Source: Aquicoccus porphyridii (lineage in GTDB: Bacteria; Pseudomonadota; Alphaproteobacteria; Rhodobacterales; Rhodobacteraceae). Taken from it: 47,969 nucleotides of DNA. The translations under genes were made by a program, and so were the position numbers. The notes beneath the pieces were generated by a model. The model worked only from the letters and a program-made list of their open reading frames with translations. It was not told where the DNA came from and searched no databases. The stretch covers positions 2,013-49,981 of the forward strand of contig NZ_VINQ01000023.1 of the NCBI RefSeq assembly GCF_008369105.1. Reading direction: 5' to 3'. Of this stretch, positions 43,387 through 47,969 are shown one piece after another (position 1 is the stretch's first letter; every line of letters starts with the position of its first letter).

Positions 43387-43599
43387 ATGCGCTTCATCAC
43401 CAAGACCATTCACGCCCGGTTCGACCACCTGGTCGCGCTGATGCTCATCGGCCTGCCGTTCCTGCTCGGGCTAGGAGGGTCGAACCCGCTCGCGCTCACC
43501 ATCTCGCCGCTGGTCGGCGTCGCGGCATTCCTGCTGACCGTGTTCTCCGATCACCATCTCGGACTGATCCGGTGCAGACGAACAGCCCTCCCCGCATAA
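43387..43599 (+). pseudogene. Small membrane protein gene, probably 3'-truncated
   Basis: The 70-residue frame has two hydrophobic segments (LVALMLIGLPFLLGLGG and LTISPLVGVAAFLLTVFS). It resembles the first half of a four-helix SPW-repeat-like small membrane protein. The natural-looking sequence stops at DHHLGLIR (about 43570) and is followed by an unrelated CRRTALPA tail, so the second helix pair seems lost. AAAGGA lies nine bases upstream of the ATG. Expression of a short product cannot be excluded. Confidence 0.55.
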
Positions 43600-43637
43600 C
43601 CCTCGAAAACAGCGAGAAAATTCGACCGCAGCCGGAT

Positions 43638-43683
43638 CGAGAGAACGCTTTTCCAAAGGGCAGACTGCCTGCCCTTTCTCTCG
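43638..43683. terminator. Strong two-step hairpin upstream of tctC
   Basis: AAAGGGCAG (43655-43663) and CTGCCCTTT (43669-43677) form a perfect 9-bp stem with loop ACTGC. CGAGAG (43638-43643) and CTCTCG (43678-43683) extend it across an 11-base left bulge. No T tract follows. It may end upstream transcription or shape the tct leader; the rest of 43600-43871 shows no gene. Confidence 0.55.
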
Positions 43684-43871
43684 CGCAGAGATCACACCAC
43701 CTGGCGCGAGCGGCGACGCCATTTCTCTTGAGGTCGGTTCGGGTGAAGATCCTCTTACATCGCGATATTCTGATCAGCGCGGCACGGGAAACTTGATCAA
43801 CTGGCAGAATCTTGCAAACTTGCGTCAAGCGGCAGGCCACTTGGGGAATGTCGGTTGAAAGGGAGGAAGAC

Positions 43872-44813
43872 GTGAAAATCACACTGAAATTCAAGGCACT
43901 TGCTGCTGCCTCGCTAGTGATGCTGGCCAGCGCCGCGCAGGCGGAGTGGGCACCAAAAGGCAACATTTCCCTGCAAATCGGCTTCGGCGCTGGTGGTTCA
44001 ACCGATACCATCGGCAGAGTTGTGGCGAAGGTCATGAAAGAGCAAACCGGCTGGAACGTGATTGCCGAAAACAAGCCCGGCGGTGGCGGCATCGCCATGT
44101 TCACAGGCATCGCCAACCGCCCTGCTGACGGCTCGGTCATCGGGCTTGGCGTCAGCATGCCGATCCTCGTCAATCTCGTGAATCGCCCTGAAAAGCTGAA
44201 ATTCAACCTCGACAGTTTTGACTACCTCGGCACTGCAACTCGCGCGCAACTGGCCCTCATCGCCCGCTCCGATGCCCCGTTCGACGACGTCGCAGGGCTT
44301 GTCGACTACGCCAAGGCAAACGACGCGCCCGTCGCCTTCGACGCCAAGCCTCAAGAGCTCGCGATGCGCTTTGTCATGGCGCAGTCAGGGGCTGAGTTCC
44401 AGTTTCTGTCTACAAAGGGCGGCGCGGAAAATGCAAAACTCGTGCTTGGCGGGCAAGCGATTGCGGCGTTTGAAGCCGGCGAACATATCCCATTTCTCGA
44501 AGCAGGCGAGATCAAGATGATCGCCTCAATGAACAACAGCCGACACAATTACGCGCCCGACACGCCCACGCTGCAAGAGCAGGGCTACGACATCTATGTC
44601 GATCCGGTCTTCTTCTTTGCGACCACGGCCGGAACGCCCGATGATGCGCGCGAGGCGCTCACCGAAGCTCTCGCTGCCGCTCTCGAATCCGATACGGTGA
44701 AAGATGTGGTGCTAAACACGCTCAAGTCGCCAATCCACAACATGGGGCCGGATGGCACAGAGAACATGATGCGCGACGGCGTCACAAATGTCGGCGCGCT
44801 CTTTGCGAATTGA
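43872..44813 (+). CDS. tctC: Tripartite tricarboxylate transporter substrate-binding protein TctC
   Basis: This is a 313-residue periplasmic Bug/TctC-family protein. A signal peptide (ALAAASLVMLASAAQA) is followed by the mature start EWAPKGNISLQIGFGAGGST, the hallmark VIAENKPGGGGIAMF, and ALIARSDAPFDDV. It binds a carboxylate such as citrate or another di/tricarboxylate; the ligand is not shown. I chose the GTG at 43872, with GGGAGG five bases upstream, over the longer frame at 43812. It is the first gene of a tctC-tctB-tctA operon. Codon use is less G/C-rich than in the left part, suggesting acquisition. Confidence 0.92.
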   Translation: MKITLKFKALAAASLVMLASAAQAEWAPKGNISLQIGFGAGGSTDTIGRVVAKVMKEQTGWNVIAENKPGGGGIAMFTGIANRPADGSVIGLGVSMPILVNLVNRPEKLKFNLDSFDYLGTATRAQLALIARSDAPFDDVAGLVDYAKANDAPVAFDAKPQELAMRFVMAQSGAEFQFLSTKGGAENAKLVLGGQAIAAFEAGEHIPFLEAGEIKMIASMNNSRHNYAPDTPTLQEQGYDIYVDPVFFFATTAGTPDDAREALTEALAAALESDTVKDVVLNTLKSPIHNMGPDGTENMMRDGVTNVGALFAN

Positions 44814-44831
44814 CCTGAAAGCGCGCGCTTC

Positions 44832-45251
44832 ATGCTGACCGACAGGCTGACCGGCGCGTTTTTTGCCCTGCTGGGGGTGATTCTTTATCTTTGGATCATC
44901 CCCTGGCAGGTTGAAACTGCCGAATATGGCTGGCTCAAGCCGCGCACGCTCCCGTTTCTCCTTGCGCTCGTGCTTGGCCTCTGCGGCATCGCGCTCATGT
45001 TCAATCCCGTGGGTGATGCCCAGCCGTCTACATTCAACTGGCTGCGCGCGGCTCTCTTTGCTGGGGTGTTGGCGCTCGCGCTTTGGCTTTTGGATGTGCT
45101 CGGCTTTGTCTACACTGCGCCGCCATTGGCATTTGGCCTCATGTGGCTTGCCTACGAGCGGCGCTGGCCTTGGCTACTCCTTGGCAGCCTGGTCATGCCC
45201 GCTGTCATCTGGTTTGTGATCACGGTCTTGCTGGAGCGCCCCCTGCCATGA
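44832..45251 (+). CDS. tctB: Tripartite tricarboxylate transporter small membrane subunit TctB
   Basis: This 139-residue protein has four predicted transmembrane helices (GAFFALLGVILYLWIIPW, TLPFLLALVLGLCGIALMF, ALFAGVLALALWLLDVLGFV, and a final LLLGSLVMPAVIWFVITVLL). That is the size and topology of TctB, which pairs with the large TctA subunit. It begins 18 bases after the tctC stop and ends nine bases before tctA. Confidence 0.88.
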   Translation: MLTDRLTGAFFALLGVILYLWIIPWQVETAEYGWLKPRTLPFLLALVLGLCGIALMFNPVGDAQPSTFNWLRAALFAGVLALALWLLDVLGFVYTAPPLAFGLMWLAYERRWPWLLLGSLVMPAVIWFVITVLLERPLP

Positions 45252-45260
45252 GGCCGCACA

Positions 45261-46766
45261 ATGCCTGAACTCACCATCATCTTCGCCGGTCTCGGCGATG
45301 CGTTCACACCGGCCAATTTGTTTTTCGTCTTTGCGGGGGTGCTCGTCGGACAATTCGTCGGCGCGGTTCCCGGAATCGGCCCGGTCATGGCGATGGCAAT
45401 CGCTATTCCCTTCACCTTCGGGATGGACCCGCTCGCAGGTATCGGCTTTCTCGTCGGCGTCAACAAAGGCGGACTCGTCGGCGGAGCCATTCCGGCGATT
45501 CTGCTTAACACGCCCGGTACACCCGATGCAGCTGCAACAGCACTTGACGGGCACCCGCTCGCCAAGCAAGGCAAGCCGCTCAAAGCCACAAAAATGGCGC
45601 TCTACTCCTCCGTCACCGGCGACACGGTTTCCGATATCGTCCTCATTACCGTCTCGGCCCCGCTTGCCATCCTTGCGTTGCGCATGGGGCCTGTCGAAGT
45701 CTTCGGCCTGATGTTGCTGGCCTTTGCAGTAATTGCAGGGCTTATGGGCCGCTCGCTCGTCAAAGGCGTCATTGCAATAGCGCTGGGGTTGCTTGCTGCC
45801 ATGGTCGGAACCGACCCCGAGCACGGCACACCTCGGCTCTACTTCGGCCAGTTCGAGCTTTATGATGGAATCCCGCTGCCGGCCATCGCCATCGGCATGC
45901 TGGCGATATCCGAGCTTTTGCGCCGCCTGAGCGAAAGCCGGCGCGAGGTGCGCCCGGCTGTTCGACTTCCCAAAGGCCAACCGCGCGAAGACAGCATGGT
46001 CAGTTGGCACGAATACTGGGCTTGCCGTTTCACGCTCGCACGCGGCGCCACGATCGGCACGTTACTCGGGGCTCTCCCCGGCATCGGCTCCACGGCGGCC
46101 GCCTTCATGTCGTACGCCACAGCAAAGCAAGCCGCCAAAGACCCGCAGAGCTTCGGAAAAGGCAATATTCAAGGCATCGCCGCCACCGAGTCGGCCAACA
46201 GCGCGGTCATGGGGGCCAATATGATCCCCCTTCTCACGCTGGGCATTCCCGGCTCGGTCAGCGCGGCGTTGATCATCAGCGCCTTCATGATCCACGGCAT
46301 ACAGCCCGGCCCCTTCCTGTTCGACACCCAAGGCCGTCTGATCTACGGTCTCTTTGGCGCCATGCTTCTGGCCAACCTTGGCAATCTCATAATCGGCCTG
46401 TTTGGACTGCGATTCTGGGTGCGGGTGGTTTCGGCGCCTGAAAGTTTCATATTCGCGTCAGCACTTCTCATGTGCTTTGCCGGGGTTTACCTTGCTTCGG
46501 GCGGACTCTTCGGCATCGGTGTGATGCTTGTGTTCGCCGTTCTTGCTTACGTCATGACATCCCTCGGCATCTCGGTTGTCGTTTTCATCATTGCCTTCTT
46601 TCTCGGCCCCCGGCTTGAAGTTTCGCTCAGCCAGACGTTGGCACTACTCAATGGAGACCCGGCAAAGCTGCTGGACTATCCGGTCGGCTTGGCTTTGACG
46701 TTGCTAGCCTTGGTCACCGCTGTTATCCTCACTCGCCGGGTTGACCGGAGCGCCAGCCAAAGCTGA
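45261..46766 (+). CDS. tctA: Tripartite tricarboxylate transporter large membrane subunit TctA
   Basis: This 501-residue membrane protein has about 11-12 hydrophobic segments and carries the transport channel. It has the TctA signature GALPGIGSTAAAFMSYATAK in the second half, the mirrored VGAVPGIGPVMAMAIAIPF near the N-terminus, and NKGGLVGGAIPAILLNTPGT. With TctB and the binding protein TctC it forms a sodium- or proton-driven carboxylate importer. No TctDE two-component sensor is nearby. Downstream there is no clear terminator. Confidence 0.94.
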   Translation: MPELTIIFAGLGDAFTPANLFFVFAGVLVGQFVGAVPGIGPVMAMAIAIPFTFGMDPLAGIGFLVGVNKGGLVGGAIPAILLNTPGTPDAAATALDGHPLAKQGKPLKATKMALYSSVTGDTVSDIVLITVSAPLAILALRMGPVEVFGLMLLAFAVIAGLMGRSLVKGVIAIALGLLAAMVGTDPEHGTPRLYFGQFELYDGIPLPAIAIGMLAISELLRRLSESRREVRPAVRLPKGQPREDSMVSWHEYWACRFTLARGATIGTLLGALPGIGSTAAAFMSYATAKQAAKDPQSFGKGNIQGIAATESANSAVMGANMIPLLTLGIPGSVSAALIISAFMIHGIQPGPFLFDTQGRLIYGLFGAMLLANLGNLIIGLFGLRFWVRVVSAPESFIFASALLMCFAGVYLASGGLFGIGVMLVFAVLAYVMTSLGISVVVFIIAFFLGPRLEVSLSQTLALLNGDPAKLLDYPVGLALTLLALVTAVILTRRVDRSASQS

Positions 46767-47252
46767 TGCACTGATGATCTTTTCCGCCGCGACGGAACGC
46801 TATGATGCGCGTTTATTCTAATGCGCAACGACCAATTCAGGGCGTTTGTGGGTTCTGTCGACGTATCCGTCCAGTTTCGCATCGATTGATGTAGCGGAAG
46901 GCCGCCAATATGCGCATTCACCGCCAAGCAATCCGATGCATGAAATATCGTAAAAACCAACAAATAAAGAGGCTTATCCTGGAAAAGCCGGCCCCTCCTG
47001 CGCCCCTCACATGGCATTGTTTGCTACTGAACGGTTTGGACCGGTTGAGCCATATTGAATTTACAGCGTATTTAAGTTCGGCTGGTCCAAGCGGTTCGGT
47101 GGGTGAAAGAGGCTCGCCGTCCCTCTTTCTTGCGGTGGTGGGCCTGATCAATCGTCACTCAGGTGTCGCCCGTTCCGAGGAGCCAGGACGCATGAACGGC
47201 ATATGCCTTGGCCGTCCCATCCGGACTTGGTAGCCGCCGCCTTCGTGGGTTT
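46767..47252. other. Non-coding stretch between tctA and a broken gene
   Basis: I see no supported gene in this segment of about 490 bases on either strand; the open frames are short and lack family features. Base composition is mixed, with an AT-richer part around 46900-46980. An imperfect inverted pair, GGACCGGTTGAGCC (47039-47052) and GGCTGGTCC (47080-47088), is the only structure noticed. It is probably the debris of earlier insertions. Confidence 0.45.
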
Positions 47253-47770
47253 TCAGGGGGCCGCCTTCTGCGTACGAGGGCCAGCGCGCTGGCACAGAGC
47301 GGGTACGCGGTGCAAATCCACCAGCTCGAAATCAAGCAAGCCGACATTCTCGCGCATACGGACAACCTCCCGAGCCTCTCCGATCTCGCACACATCCGGA
47401 AGATCGACATTGGTCTTACTGCACCACGCCCCAGCAAAGGCTTCGCTTTGTTCGCGAAGGCGCGAACGACTTTGCGGTTCTCGCTGATCATCTTCTCATA
47501 GGGCGGAAGCTCCGCTTCTGGAAACTCTCCCTGTGCATCAGCGAAGGACCGCTCCACATGCTCGACAACCGTCTTGCAGTCGAGTGTTTCGCAATCGAGC
47601 ACCCAAGCCGGATCAAACGGGATGAATTGAAGCTTGCGCCTTGAAAGGTATTTCGAAAGCTCGCGCCCGAGACGGTAATCCCCAAGATGCAGGTCCAGAT
47701 TCGTTCTCGAAGGTAAGCGAGAGGGCAGAAAATCTACATGCCGAGCCACAACTAATTGCGCTGGGAGCAC
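47253..47770 (-). pseudogene. Frameshifted gene of unrecognised family
   Basis: Coding-like sequence runs from GTG at 47770 (LPAQLVVARHVDFLPSRLPS, then LGDYRLGRELSKYLSRRKL and WVLDCETLDCKTVVEHVE) to about ENRKVVRAF near 47455. It then loses sense in that frame. Good protein sequence continues in a different frame (TNVDLPDVCEIGEAREVVRM, then NVGLLDFELVDLHRV) to a TGA at 47253-47255. A CTTCGC/GCGAAG hairpin sits at the switch. I do not recognise the family. An in-frame TAA just precedes the GTG, and the IS21-type end begins 52 bases upstream, so the 5' end may also be lost. Confidence 0.5.
47441..47459. repeat. Small palindrome at the frame switch of the broken gene
   Basis: CTTCGC (47441-47446) and GCGAAG (47454-47459) form a hairpin with a 7-base loop exactly where the coding frame changes. 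It may be a small palindromic insertion that broke the gene. Confidence 0.45.
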
Positions 47771-47821
47771 TTATTCAAAGGGGGCTGAATTCGGTCGTTC
47801 GCCGACATTCTGGGTGTTTGA

Positions 47822-47969
47822 TGTCAATCGGCATCCAAAGCTGACCCCCTATCGGCATTCAAAATTGACCCCTTTGAGCTGAGCAGGCCCGGCGCTGCGT
47901 AGCCCTCACATAGCGCAGCGGCGGCGGGCCTGCGGGGGTCCGGGTTGGCGCTATGCGCGGTTCTTGAAG
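47822..47969. mobile_element. End of an IS21-type insertion sequence (partial, runs off the window)
   Basis: TGTCAATCGGCATCCAAAGC begins at 47822 and is followed by TGACCCC. Two tandem terminal repeats of the form TCGGCAT(C/T)CAAA..TGACCCC lie at 47828-47848 and 47851-47871, the multiple end repeats typical of IS21-family elements. The GC-rich sequence to 47969 would be its interior. istA/istB are not in the window; the far end and target duplication cannot be seen. Confidence 0.6.

Noticed and set aside
46821-46889. Mini-ORF MRNDQFRAFVGSVDVSVQF as a transposase remnant
   Set aside because: Only 22 codons with no diagnostic motif. The transposase impression could not be supported.

Overview
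The window looks like chromosomal DNA of a Rhodobacteraceae-type alphaproteobacterium. Judged by eye, it has high GC with strong G/C third positions, and it carries HdaA, the alphaproteobacterial DnaA-inactivator homologue. The gene neighbourhoods (AI-2E transporter/hdaA/ppk1, coaBC/dut, rsmI/yraN/gshB, glnD/murJ) are ones I associate with that family. I computed no GC figures and ran no searches. All functions come from motifs, lengths and context.

Left part, about 1-16.6 kb: a secreted fasciclin-domain protein, an AI-2E/PerM-type membrane protein overlapping hdaA, then an inverted three-gene cassette at 2.65-4.39 kb (XRE regulator, DUF4258 protein, small HTH-like protein) lying between hdaA and ppk1. 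ppk1 is followed by an exported glutathione peroxidase-like protein, malate synthase G (convergent), a YrbL-like protein, aminopeptidase N, a small membrane protein, a GhrA-type hydroxyacid dehydrogenase, and an SseB-like/uracil-DNA-glycosylase-family pair.

Middle, about 16.7-41 kb: an ArsR regulator with a metal-type permease; a capsule/Kdo cluster (KpsT-like ATPase, KpsE-like protein, KdsA, phosphohexomutase); an M3 oligopeptidase; a minus-strand run chaN-coaBC-dut-moeB-like; cobU with a histidine phosphatase; comM preceded by CtrA-like boxes; then an alpha/beta hydrolase, gshB, yraN, rsmI, an LpoA-like lipoprotein, glnD and murJ. Many neighbours overlap by 1-4 bases, which points to tight operons. 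Two copies of a bipartite inverted-repeat element lie between convergent genes at 15.1 and 23.1 kb.

Right part, about 41-48 kb, reads as accessory: a long non-coding junction after murJ, a secreted cupredoxin and DUF4142 pair divergent from an AraC regulator with a near-perfect 20-bp palindrome between them, a truncated small membrane gene, a tctCBA tripartite tricarboxylate transporter operon, a frameshifted unrecognised gene, and the terminal repeats of an IS21-type element running out of the window.

I found no tRNA, rRNA or CRISPR array. The best candidates for something undescribed are the cassette inside the hdaA/ppk1 neighbourhood, the cupredoxin/DUF4142/AraC module with its palindrome, and the dispersed inverted-repeat element.
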